64,000 nt of DNA from Nostoc sp. NMS9 (GTDB taxonomy: Bacteria > Cyanobacteriota > Cyanobacteriia > Cyanobacteriales > Nostocaceae): NCBI RefSeq assembly GCF_017114995.1, contig NZ_JABXKL010000066.1, forward strand, positions 116,606-180,605, given 5' to 3'. The notes beneath the pieces were generated by a model. That model did no database searches, was not told the origin of the DNA, and saw only the letters and a list, made by a program, of their open reading frames with translations. The number at the start of each line of letters is the position of its first letter. The first letter of the stretch is position 1. Shown here piece after piece: positions 9,301 through 18,170 of the stretch. The position numbers were made by a program, and so were the translations under genes.

Positions 9301-10563
9301 ATGACATATCACCGCAAAAGCTACGCAGTTTGGGAAATTACCTTAAAGTGCAATCTAGCTTGTAGTCACTGTGGTTCCCGTGCAGGACATGAGCGCGCCA
9401 AAGAACTTTCCCCAGAGGAAGCTTTGGATCTCGTCAAGCAGATGGCAGAAGTTGGAATTAAAGAAGTGACTCTCATTGGTGGTGAAGCTTTTCTACGTCC
9501 AGACTGGCTGGAAATTGCCAAAGCTATTAACGAGGCGGGAATGTTGTGTGGTATGACTACGGGCGGCTATGGCATTTCGTTAGAAACCGCCCAAAAAATG
9601 AAGGAAGCGGGAATTCGTACTGTCTCTGTTTCTATTGATGGCTTAGAAGCAACTCATGACCGCCTGCGGGGAAAGAAAGGCTCTTGGAAATATGCATTTA
9701 AAACCATGAGTCATCTGCGAGAAGTGGGTATTTCTTTTGGTTGCAACACCCAAATTAACCGCCTGTCAGCACCAGAATTTCCGTGCATCTATGAGTGCAT
9801 TCGTGATGCTGGTGCTCATGCTTGGCAAGTTCAGCTAACTGTACCAATGGGAAATGCAGCCGATAACGCAGATATCCTCCTCCAACCCCATGAACTGTTA
9901 GATATCTACCCCATGCTTGCCCGTGTGGCGCGTCGTGCTTACCAAGAAGGTGTGCAACTTCAGGCGGGAAATAACATTGGTTACTACGGCCCTTATGAAC
10001 GACTGTTGCGGGGACGGGGAAAGGAGGATGAATTCTCATTTTGGCAAGGTTGTGGAGCAGGACTCTCAACTTTGGGAATTGAAGCTGACGGAGCGATTAA
10101 AGGTTGTCCCTCACTACCGACTACTGCCTATACAGGTGGTAATATTCGAGAACATACCTTGCATGATATTATCAAAGGTGCAGAAGAATTACGCTTCAAT
10201 CTAGGAGCAGGAACACCTGAAGGCACAAAACACCTGTGGGGTTTCTGTAAAACCTGCGAATATGCTGAACTTTGTCGTGGGGGTTGCAGTTGGACAGCCC
10301 ATGTTTTCTTTAATAAGAGAGGTAATAATCCTTACTGTCATCATCGCGCTCTTGTTCATGCCAAACAAGGTATGAGAGAGCGTGTAGTTCCCAAAGTAAA
10401 GGCGCAAGGATTGCCATTTGATAATGGCGAATTTGAGCTAATTGTCGAGCCTACAGATACTTTATTGCCAGCAAACGACCGATTACACTTTACTGCTAAC
10501 AGCATTCAGTGGTCAGAAGGTTGGCAACAAGAACCCGAATTTTATTATTCTTTTGTGAGATAA
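9301..10563 (+). CDS. Radical SAM/SPASM peptide maturase (PlpX-like candidate)
   Basis: Radical SAM enzyme of 420 residues that would modify the Nif11 precursor encoded just upstream. The SAM-binding 4Fe-4S motif CNLACSHC supplies Cys17, Cys21 and Cys24; the GGE motif is LIGGEAFLRPDW. The C-terminal SPASM region has the Cys set for auxiliary clusters: WQGCGAGLST, IKGCPSL, then CKTCEYAELCRGGC and YCHHRAL. Overall it resembles Nif11-class peptide maturases. Precursor partner, a small downstream protein and a YG core motif argue for a splicease rather than an epimerase or thioether-forming enzyme, but reaction type cannot be read from sequence alone. Confidence 0.88.
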   Translation: MTYHRKSYAVWEITLKCNLACSHCGSRAGHERAKELSPEEALDLVKQMAEVGIKEVTLIGGEAFLRPDWLEIAKAINEAGMLCGMTTGGYGISLETAQKMKEAGIRTVSVSIDGLEATHDRLRGKKGSWKYAFKTMSHLREVGISFGCNTQINRLSAPEFPCIYECIRDAGAHAWQVQLTVPMGNAADNADILLQPHELLDIYPMLARVARRAYQEGVQLQAGNNIGYYGPYERLLRGRGKEDEFSFWQGCGAGLSTLGIEADGAIKGCPSLPTTAYTGGNIREHTLHDIIKGAEELRFNLGAGTPEGTKHLWGFCKTCEYAELCRGGCSWTAHVFFNKRGNNPYCHHRALVHAKQGMRERVVPKVKAQGLPFDNGEFELIVEPTDTLLPANDRLHFTANSIQWSEGWQQEPEFYYSFVR

Positions 10564-10569
10564 TAAATT

Positions 10570-10740
10570 ATGGCAGAAAATTCAGAAATTAACACAATTT
10601 CAGAGAACAAAACTGACCTTAAGTCATTACCATCTCAAGACGTAGAGAAAATACCATTGCTTCCACGTTCAGCTTGGAATAGTCAATTAGGCTATTTAAA
10701 AGTGCTGTTAAAAGCAAAGCAAGTCCTGGATAAAAGCTGA
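10570..10740 (+). CDS. 56-residue protein downstream of radical SAM gene (PlpY-like candidate)
   Basis: Starts 6 bp after the maturase stop, so it is almost certainly co-transcribed and translationally coupled. The N-terminal half is polar (MAENSEINTISENKTDL). The C-terminal half has a hydrophobic-basic segment, LLPRSAWNSQLGYLKVLLKA, suggesting an amphipathic helix. There is no Cys and no signal peptide. In the Pleurocapsa plp system the splicease PlpX acts with a small partner, PlpY; position and size make this the analogous candidate here. I cannot confirm homology from sequence inspection. Confidence 0.65.
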   Translation: MAENSEINTISENKTDLKSLPSQDVEKIPLLPRSAWNSQLGYLKVLLKAKQVLDKS

Positions 10741-10848
10741 CAGGTTAATTAGGGCTATCGAGAGGTTTAACTTGTAAATTAGGAGAGAATTACTCCCCGA
10801 ATATTTACGCGCAAATTTGTTAACTAACAAAATCAACACAGGTTTTTT

Positions 10849-12129
10849 ATGGCATCAAGAGTAAGTCTAAGACTGACACCTCTAAAGTTACTTTCTTTCA
10901 ATGGTAGAACTAATCTCAATAATAGGCCCGATCCCAAGCCCGATCCTAGTCCTAATTTTGTTACCGCTGAAGGGGATGCTACTTTTTCTAACTATAGTGA
11001 AGGTACTTCAAGCATTTTAACTGCTACCCAGGCAGATACATTAGTTAAAGGTGGCGTAACTGCTGCAATTGCTGAGGCTAAAGCAAGTTTTGATCCAACT
11101 TTTTCATCACTTTTCACTCAGGCTGCTGTCGTTGGATTAAGTGGTCAGTTTGAAGGTACTTCCAACAGCGAAGCAAAGGTACTTGCTAGTTTTGCGGTTG
11201 GTCGTAATGAAAGCTTCTCTTTTGATTTTTCAGCAGATTTAAAATTGGCAGCTAAAGAAATTGAAGATCCTGACGTTGAATATAACAAGGGTCAGTCTAC
11301 AACCACTTTTTTGGTATTAGATACCACAAACCCTAACAGGGCCAAAGTTTTAGATTATTTTGGCATCCAGGGTAAATTAGTCACCTCAGAGCAAATCGGG
11401 GATCTAACAGTTGGTCGTAGTCGCAATATCACAATCGACACTCGTGATGAAGATTCTGATATTGATGGCGATAATGGTACTGACTTCTTGAATGGTAGTG
11501 CTGTTGGTACTTATGAACGGAATTTTAATCGCAATACCAACCTAACTATAGTCAAAATTAATACTAGTTCTGTTGAATTGGCAGGAGATACTTTAATCGG
11601 CAACCTGGGTAGAGATGTTATCTATGGCACGATTCGGAAGGATAATCTGACGGGAACCAACGGAGCAGACAAACTTTATGCCAGCTTAGGGGATGATAAG
11701 CTATCTGGAAACAGAGGTAATGATGACCTCGACGCCGGCCAAGGTAATGATTTGCTAAATGGTGGCGATGGCAATGATACACTCTATGGCGGTAAAGGCA
11801 ATGATACTCTGAATGGTGGTAGTGGTAATGATGTCTTAGTTGGTGGCGAAGGTAATGACACATTTACTTTCAAACGTAGTGATACCTTGCTTAAAAAAGA
11901 CTTTGATGTCATTCAAGATTTCCAGGTTGGTGTTGATAAGCTTGTATTAGATGGCTGGGGAAGTCGAGGTAATATCACAGATACCAACGATGGCGCTCTT
12001 CTCACCTTAAATTCTTTGTCTCTCGGTAATTCTTTGTCTCTCGGTAAATCTTTGTCTCTCTTTAATAATCCTCAACAAAGCATACTATTTTCAAACCTGA
12101 GTGCCAGTGACATCAGCTCGGTAATATAA
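10849..12129 (+). CDS. RTX (hemolysin-type) calcium-binding secreted protein
   Basis: A 426-residue type I secretion substrate candidate. After a short N-terminus it has a Pro-Asp-Lys linker (RPDPKPDPSPNF) and a beta-rich region of about 220 residues. A block of GGxGxDxLx nonapeptides follows (LNGGDGNDTLYGGKGNDTL, VLVGGEGNDTFTF) that would bind calcium outside the cell. The C-terminal secretion region carries three copies of an 18-bp repeat (12010-12063; SLSLGN-type hexapeptides). There is no Sec signal or GG leader, as expected for RTX cargo. The gene lies about 110 bp after the small protein gene and may share the exporter at the window start. Confidence 0.85.
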   Translation: MASRVSLRLTPLKLLSFNGRTNLNNRPDPKPDPSPNFVTAEGDATFSNYSEGTSSILTATQADTLVKGGVTAAIAEAKASFDPTFSSLFTQAAVVGLSGQFEGTSNSEAKVLASFAVGRNESFSFDFSADLKLAAKEIEDPDVEYNKGQSTTTFLVLDTTNPNRAKVLDYFGIQGKLVTSEQIGDLTVGRSRNITIDTRDEDSDIDGDNGTDFLNGSAVGTYERNFNRNTNLTIVKINTSSVELAGDTLIGNLGRDVIYGTIRKDNLTGTNGADKLYASLGDDKLSGNRGNDDLDAGQGNDLLNGGDGNDTLYGGKGNDTLNGGSGNDVLVGGEGNDTFTFKRSDTLLKKDFDVIQDFQVGVDKLVLDGWGSRGNITDTNDGALLTLNSLSLGNSLSLGKSLSLFNNPQQSILFSNLSASDISSVI

Positions 12130-12513
12130 TTTGCTTAAGGCTAATTGCTCGTTTCATTCCCTAACAGAATCCGATCTACAAGCATCTCAGTCAAAACAAT
12201 CAGGTGAGTAAAAAATCTGATTGCACAAAAAAATGTCGATACCTTTTCTGAAAGAGATTTTGCTAACAGGAACCTCTATGGTGTACGCATTGAAATTACT
12301 TGAGTTGGTAATTTTTGATTACTAAATTAAGGATTATTTCTCGCACATACTGTTGACAAAATCTCTGTTTTGTCTTAATTGAATAAGCTTGCTTTTTTAA
12401 CAGGCAAAAATAAATAAAATATTTTATTGATAGTTATCACTTATCTTCTGAAGTTATAGTAATCTATAACAATCTAATATCAAATTAAATATAGTTATAG
12501 ATACTACATAGTT
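12130..12513. other. AT-rich intergenic region before the TPR-glycosyltransferase genes
   Basis: No gene seen. A 7-bp hairpin CAATCAG / CTGATTG (12197-12223) could be a weak terminator for the RTX gene. TTGACA at about 12354 is a possible -35 box without a good -10. The last 90 bp before the next ATG are very AT-rich with overlapping TATAG-type repeats. Confidence 0.4.
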
Positions 12514-14514
12514 ATGAATACTACGAATATTTCAGAATCTAAAGTTAAATCTCTTATTCAAATTGCGGTGCAAAAGCATCAGTCAGGTGAAAAGGATGAA
12601 GCTGAATCGCTAGATAAAACAGAAGTAGCTGAAATCCTCGAACTAGCAGCTGAACAGCAACGAGAGAATAGTTTATCAGAGGCGGAACTGCTATATAGTC
12701 AAGTTCTGGAAAAACAACCTGATAACCCTGAAGCTTTATATGGTTTAGGGATGTTGGCGCAGCAGATGGGGCAACCCCAAACTGCTCAACAGTGGCTAAG
12801 TGCAGCTTCACAAGTTCAACCAGATTCTGTTAAAACTTGGTTCAGTTTAGGTAATTTGCATTTAGTTCAGGAACAGTTTTCCGAAGCCGAGAAAGCTTAT
12901 CGGCAAGCTTTAGTTTTATTACCTAATTCACTACCAATTTACAACAACTTGGGCTATACTCTGCAACAACAAGGATTATTTGAAGAAGCAATTAACTATT
13001 ATCAAAAAGCTCTAGAGTTAAAGCCAGACTTTATCGAAGCAGAGGCTAATTTGGGCAATGCGTTACACGCTCTAGGTAAGCTCTCCAGCAATCAACAAAT
13101 GTACTATGCACAATTAAATAATCAATTGGGTGTTGCCCGGAAAAAAGCAGGGGATTTGAAAAATGCTGTTACTTGTCACAAGGAAGCGATCGCACTACAA
13201 CCAAATTTGTTAGAAGCCCATTATAACTTGGCTTTGGCGCTGCAAGAACAAGGGGAATTAGCAGAGGCGATCGCATCATATCAAAAACTCTTGGAACTTA
13301 ATCCCAACGATGGAGAAGTATATCTCAATTTAGGCAAAATTTACCAACAACTGAACCAATACCAGAAAGCAGTTTCTGCCTATCGACAAGGGTTAAAGCT
13401 AATTAATCCCCACTATGCCAAAGCATTAGCAACTGGTGAGGATGCTAAAATTCCTCAACAAGTACCAGTCACACCCTCAATTCCCCAAGGGGAGGTAATT
13501 GTAGGGAAATACAGCTTTCCGACTATTCCGACAGTAGCAAATACAGGTAAGCGTCCTTTCTGGAGTGTGGTGGTAACTGTATATAACCGCATAGATTATC
13601 TACTCGAATGCCTTGTCAGTGTATTGACCCAATGGCAAGGAGAAGAAGAGATGGAAATCATCGTCATAGACGATGCTAGTACAACGCCAGTATTTGAAGT
13701 GGTGAATAGTATTGGACAAGGAATAATCAACTACTATCGCAATCCGCAAAATCTCGGTCTGCCAGGAAATTGGAATGCCGGAGTTGCTCTAACTCGCGGT
13801 CATTGGATTCATTTACTGCACGACGATGATTATATTCTCCCAGGTTTTTATTCCCGGCTACAAGAAAGTCTAGAAGGGTGTTCAGATTCTGTAGGAGCCG
13901 CTTTTACAGGTTATGAAAATATTAACGAGAAAGGGGAAGTAATTTTCAGCCAACAAGTCTATGGAGAGCAGCGAGGAATTGCCCAAAATTGGCTGCAAAT
14001 TATTGGAGTTAGTAACTTATTGAATATGCCTGCGGTAGTGATTCGTCGAGAAGCGCACGAACAATTGGGCGTATATCATCCTGAACTGACCTATACAAGC
14101 GATTGGGAAGTTTATAAACGCATTACCTCTGTTTTCGATTGGTGGTATGAACCAGAAATTTTAGCTCGTTACCGCCACCATGCTAACAATGTTACCAGCG
14201 AACTGTTACTCTCTGGGAAACAGATGATATCTATCCGCCGTGCAATTGAAATTTCAAAGAGTTATTTTCCCACTGAATACTCGGCACAGATTACCGCCCA
14301 ATCGCAGAATCATTATTTTCTTTATTGTCTAGAATCAGCCATAATTCCCCTACAGGCTGGTAATCTGGTTGGAGTTTACCAAGCGTTAGAAGAGGCTTTA
14401 AAAATAGATCGTAGCCCTGAAGCAGTGGCAAAGTTATTCAGGTGGTTAACACAAGAAGAAACAGCTCCTCTGCGTGATGAAATTGCCTCAAGATTTATCT
14501 CACTTCCTTTATAA
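12514..14514 (+). CDS. TPR protein fused to family 2 glycosyltransferase
   Basis: A 666-residue fusion. Residues about 45-330 are TPR units (EALYGLGMLAQQMGQPQTA, PIYNNLGYTLQQQGLFEEAI), nearly the same modules as in the OGT-like gene upstream and the next gene. Residues about 348-600 are a GT-A glycosyltransferase: FWSVVVTVYNRIDYLLECL, IIVIDDAST, and the metal-binding HDDD motif in WIHLLHDDDYILPGF. A conserved C-terminal tail follows (LKIDRSPEAVAKLFRWLTQ). No membrane segment is seen, so it is probably a cytoplasmic enzyme adding sugars to a lipid-linked glycan or a protein. It lies at the head of the sugar-nucleotide cassette. Confidence 0.88.
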   Translation: MNTTNISESKVKSLIQIAVQKHQSGEKDEAESLDKTEVAEILELAAEQQRENSLSEAELLYSQVLEKQPDNPEALYGLGMLAQQMGQPQTAQQWLSAASQVQPDSVKTWFSLGNLHLVQEQFSEAEKAYRQALVLLPNSLPIYNNLGYTLQQQGLFEEAINYYQKALELKPDFIEAEANLGNALHALGKLSSNQQMYYAQLNNQLGVARKKAGDLKNAVTCHKEAIALQPNLLEAHYNLALALQEQGELAEAIASYQKLLELNPNDGEVYLNLGKIYQQLNQYQKAVSAYRQGLKLINPHYAKALATGEDAKIPQQVPVTPSIPQGEVIVGKYSFPTIPTVANTGKRPFWSVVVTVYNRIDYLLECLVSVLTQWQGEEEMEIIVIDDASTTPVFEVVNSIGQGIINYYRNPQNLGLPGNWNAGVALTRGHWIHLLHDDDYILPGFYSRLQESLEGCSDSVGAAFTGYENINEKGEVIFSQQVYGEQRGIAQNWLQIIGVSNLLNMPAVVIRREAHEQLGVYHPELTYTSDWEVYKRITSVFDWWYEPEILARYRHHANNVTSELLLSGKQMISIRRAIEISKSYFPTEYSAQITAQSQNHYFLYCLESAIIPLQAGNLVGVYQALEEALKIDRSPEAVAKLFRWLTQEETAPLRDEIASRFISLPL

Positions 14515-14563
14515 AGGCTTGTTTAGGAAAAAACAAAAATTTTATAGTCTTGGACTAAAAAGT

Positions 14564-17119
14564 ATGTCAATTATTCAGGTTAAGTATCCTACTATAAATA
14601 CTTCATCTTTTGAGCCACAAAATCGACAAGATGGTATTAGTGGTCTGATGCGAGTTCGCAATGAAGAGGAATTTTTAGCACCAACGATCGAATCTTGGAT
14701 TGATTATGTAGATGAATTGGTAATTGTGTTTCATCAGTGTACAGACAAAACTCCTCAAATAATAGAGGCATTTGCACAAAAATATCCTCAGAAAATACGG
14801 GCTTTTCATTACTTACCCCACGTCTATTCATTTTCTACAAAAGAACAAGTTGAATTGGATGTAAACAACATTCATTCTTTCGTTTTTTATTCTAATTTTG
14901 GTCTCAGTAAGACGCAGTATAAAATTTGCGTTTATATCGATGCTGATTGCGTAGGCATTCCTGAAAAATTAAAAATTATTTATAATTATTTGAAGCAAAA
15001 TCATCTGCAAAATACAGCCTTATTTTTTTCAGGAGTAAATTTATATCAACGCCCAGATGATCCCAACTACTACACAAATTTAAAATGTCCTGCTTCTGGT
15101 GATGGAGATGTGGCATATTGGACAGTTTCACAGCAAAATATTTTCGATAAAAATGCAAAAATTCCATTCTGTGAAGCGATTCAATTTAAAGGAATCACAC
15201 CTTATTATTTAGGCTTTATTTTCTGGCACACACATTTCTTAAAAAAGAACGCATTTTCGAGAAATGGCGGCAGAGAATTAGATGGTGAGCTTTTAGAAAA
15301 ACTGAACGATATTCAGATAAAAAATAGAGATAAAAAATTAGTTTTATTATCTCAAAAATTTAAGCAAGAAAATAAAAACTTTCAAAATATTCCTTACCCA
15401 AAGTTTCTATTGTATTTTGATTTTGCTTCTCTGCCTGATGTTATAGCTCTAGAGTCAAAGCTAGTAGCAATACATAATAACTTGGGTTATACCTTAGAAC
15501 AACAAGGCAAGTTTGATGAAGCAGTTACTTGTTATCAAAAAGCCTTAGAACTTCAGCCCAATTGCGCCGAAGCAGAAGTCAACTTAGGCAACGCCCTGAA
15601 CGCGCAAGGTAAACTATCAAAAGCTCAACAAGCACACTACACGGATTTGAATCAGAAATTGGCACTTTCTTGCACAATCGCAGGGGATTTCAAGAAAGCA
15701 ATTAATTATTATCGTCAAGCGATCGCTCTTGACCCAAATTTGCCAGAGACATATTATAGCTTAGGCAATACCCTGCAAGAAGAAGCTCAATGGGAAGAAG
15801 CGATCGCCTCTTATGGCCAAGCCCTAAAACTCAATCCCTTAAACTGGAAAATCTACATCCGTTTGAGTCAGGTTTACCAAGCTCAAAACAAGAGAGCAGA
15901 GGCGATTTCTGTGTATCGTCAGGCATTAACTTTACTCAATCCTCACTATGCCAAAGCTGTATCTGCTTACCAGAATGCTGTCATCACTCAAGAAATGCTC
16001 GTTACTCCCCCCATTCCTCAAGGTGAGGTTACTGTTGGCGACTATCAGTTTCCAGCGATTCCACCTGTAACAGACCCAGAGAAACCTCGACCATTTTGGA
16101 CTGTAGTGATTCCGGTATATAACCGCACCGATTATCTCCTGGAATGTCTGGCTAGCGTCTTGGTGCAATGGACTGGGGCAGAGCAGATGGAAATTCTGGT
16201 AATGGATAATGCCAGTACACCACCGTTGTTTGATCTAGTAAACAGTATTGGGGGAGGAATAATCCGCTACTACCGCAATCAAGAAAATATTGGTGGAGCT
16301 AGAAATTATAACGCCGGGATTGCCCTGAGTCGCGGTCAGTGGGTGCATGTTCTCCATGATGATGATTGTGTACTTCCAGGTTTTTATGAACGCCTCCAGC
16401 AAAGTCTTGCAACTTGCCCAGATACAGTTGGGGTTGGTTGTACGGGTTTTGAATATATTAACGAAAAAGGAGAAGCGATCAACACTGGAGAAGTAGTTTC
16501 GTTGTATGGAGAACACAGGGGCATCATGACAAATTGGCTGTCCCAGATTGGTGTCTGTGGTCTAGTAACCATACCTGCAATAGTCATTCGTCGAACTGCT
16601 TACGAACAGTTAGGAGGGCATTACCCGAACTTAACTGAAATTTCTGACTGGGAAATTTTTAAACGCTATGCTGCTGGTTACGATTGGTGGTACGAACCAG
16701 GCATTTTGGCACGTTATCGCGAACATACCCAAAAATTGACGTCTGCAAATTGGCTTTCTGGAAATATGCCAAAAGCTATTCGCCGTGCGATTGAAATTTC
16801 TGATACCTATTTTCCCATTGAGCAGCGCGCAAAGATTACCGCCGAAGCTCGCAGCCAAAATTTCAACTATTGTCTGACACGAGTAGCAATTCCTCTCCAG
16901 GTGGGCAATATCGCCGGGGCTTTGTCTATACTGCAAGAGTCCCTCAAAATAGATCGCTCCCCACAAGCAGTAGCAAAGTTATTCGCTTGGTTGACTCAAG
17001 ATGAAGCCGCTCCCCTACGAGAAGAAATCATTACTAAGTTCCTACCAGTACCTGTAGATAATACCCAAGACAATATTTCTACTGAATTAAAACCCCCACA
17101 AACTGCGATCATAGCTTAG
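14564..17119 (+). CDS. Two-domain glycosyltransferase with central TPR repeats
   Basis: An 851-residue protein with two catalytic regions. The N-terminal GT-A-like domain (about 25-290) has GLMRVRNEEEFLAPTIESW, DELVIVFHQCTD and YIDADCVG. TPR units follow (about 300-470). The C-terminal family 2 glycosyltransferase (about 511-780) has FWTVVIPVYNRTDYLLECL, DNASTPPLFD and HVLHDDDCVLPGF. The C-terminal half is a clear paralogue of the gene upstream. Translation could begin at 14474, overlapping that gene by 41 bp; the internal ATG is preferred because it avoids the overlap and the domain starts after it. The stop is 3 bp before the next gene, so coupled expression is likely. Confidence 0.88.
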   Translation: MSIIQVKYPTINTSSFEPQNRQDGISGLMRVRNEEEFLAPTIESWIDYVDELVIVFHQCTDKTPQIIEAFAQKYPQKIRAFHYLPHVYSFSTKEQVELDVNNIHSFVFYSNFGLSKTQYKICVYIDADCVGIPEKLKIIYNYLKQNHLQNTALFFSGVNLYQRPDDPNYYTNLKCPASGDGDVAYWTVSQQNIFDKNAKIPFCEAIQFKGITPYYLGFIFWHTHFLKKNAFSRNGGRELDGELLEKLNDIQIKNRDKKLVLLSQKFKQENKNFQNIPYPKFLLYFDFASLPDVIALESKLVAIHNNLGYTLEQQGKFDEAVTCYQKALELQPNCAEAEVNLGNALNAQGKLSKAQQAHYTDLNQKLALSCTIAGDFKKAINYYRQAIALDPNLPETYYSLGNTLQEEAQWEEAIASYGQALKLNPLNWKIYIRLSQVYQAQNKRAEAISVYRQALTLLNPHYAKAVSAYQNAVITQEMLVTPPIPQGEVTVGDYQFPAIPPVTDPEKPRPFWTVVIPVYNRTDYLLECLASVLVQWTGAEQMEILVMDNASTPPLFDLVNSIGGGIIRYYRNQENIGGARNYNAGIALSRGQWVHVLHDDDCVLPGFYERLQQSLATCPDTVGVGCTGFEYINEKGEAINTGEVVSLYGEHRGIMTNWLSQIGVCGLVTIPAIVIRRTAYEQLGGHYPNLTEISDWEIFKRYAAGYDWWYEPGILARYREHTQKLTSANWLSGNMPKAIRRAIEISDTYFPIEQRAKITAEARSQNFNYCLTRVAIPLQVGNIAGALSILQESLKIDRSPQAVAKLFAWLTQDEAAPLREEIITKFLPVPVDNTQDNISTELKPPQTAIIA

Positions 17120-17122
17120 GAT

Positions 17123-18151
17123 ATGAAAATACTTGTAACTGGAACTGAAGGTTATATCGGCTCATTATTAGCTCCTCTGTTGATCCAAGAAGGTCATGAA
17201 GTTATTGGTTTAGATACTGGCTTTTATAAAGTAGGTTGGCTATATAACGGCACCAAGGTAACTGCCAAAACCCTCAACAAAGATATCCGCCACATTACAA
17301 CAGAAGACCTGCAAGGTGTGGAAGCAGTAGTTCACATGGCAGAACTCTCTAACGACCCTTTAGGTCAGTTAGCCCCTGATATCACCTACGATATCAACCA
17401 CAAAGGCTCAGTACATTTAGCGAAACTGGCAAAAGCAGCTGGAATCCAACGCTTTGTCTATACTTCATCATGCAGTGTCTATGGTTTTGCCACTGAAGAT
17501 TATGTTAGCGAAGAGTCTACCATCAATCCCCAGACAGCTTATGCCAAATGCAAAGCACTTGTCGAACAGGATGTGAAACTCCTTGCTGATGATGGCTTTT
17601 CTCCCACCTTTCTCCGAAATGCTACAGCCTATGGCGCTTCTCCGAGAATGCGCTTTGATATTGTCTTAAACAATCTAGCAGGTTGGGCATGGACAATTAA
17701 AGAAATCAAGATGAACAGCGACGGTACGCCTTGGCGTCCCCTAGTGCATTTATTGGATATCTGCAAAGCAATTATCTGTACCTTAAAAGCTCCGCGTGAT
17801 GTAATTCACAACCAAATTTTCAATGTCGGCGATACAAATAGCAACCATCAAGTCAAACAAATTGCTCAAATAGTTGCAGAAGTTTTTACAGATTGTCAAT
17901 TGAGCTTTGGTAAACACGATCCTGATAACCGCAGTTATCGGGTTTTATTTAATAAGATTAACCAAAATTTACCAGGATTCAAATGTGAATGGGATGCCCA
18001 GCGTGGTGCTCAACAACTATATAATGTCTTCCAGCAAATTGATATGGATGGAGGAATATTTGAGTCTAGAGGCTTTACTCGCCTGAAACAACTAAAATAC
18101 CTCATTCGCACTCAGCAAATCGATCGAGATTTCTTCTGGCAGACTGTTTAA
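17123..18151 (+). CDS. NAD-dependent sugar epimerase/dehydratase (SDR family)
   Basis: Extended short-chain dehydrogenase of 342 residues acting on a nucleotide sugar. The N-terminus has the Rossmann glycine motif GTEGYIGSLL. The catalytic YxxxK is Tyr140-Lys144 (YAKCK), with the preceding Ser set in YTSSCSVYG and the substrate-side motif LRNATAYGASPRMRFD. The ATG is 3 bp after the previous stop. It could supply a 4,6-dehydratase, epimerase or 4-ketoreductase step; the exact substrate cannot be decided from sequence. Confidence 0.88.
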   Translation: MKILVTGTEGYIGSLLAPLLIQEGHEVIGLDTGFYKVGWLYNGTKVTAKTLNKDIRHITTEDLQGVEAVVHMAELSNDPLGQLAPDITYDINHKGSVHLAKLAKAAGIQRFVYTSSCSVYGFATEDYVSEESTINPQTAYAKCKALVEQDVKLLADDGFSPTFLRNATAYGASPRMRFDIVLNNLAGWAWTIKEIKMNSDGTPWRPLVHLLDICKAIICTLKAPRDVIHNQIFNVGDTNSNHQVKQIAQIVAEVFTDCQLSFGKHDPDNRSYRVLFNKINQNLPGFKCEWDAQRGAQQLYNVFQQIDMDGGIFESRGFTRLKQLKYLIRTQQIDRDFFWQTV

Positions 18152-18170
18152 AAATTTTATATAATAAGTT

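Noticed and set aside
11618..11863. His/Tyr-rich minus-strand frame opposite the RTX repeats
   Set aside because: It is the complement of GGxGxD codons, a known artefact of RTX regions.
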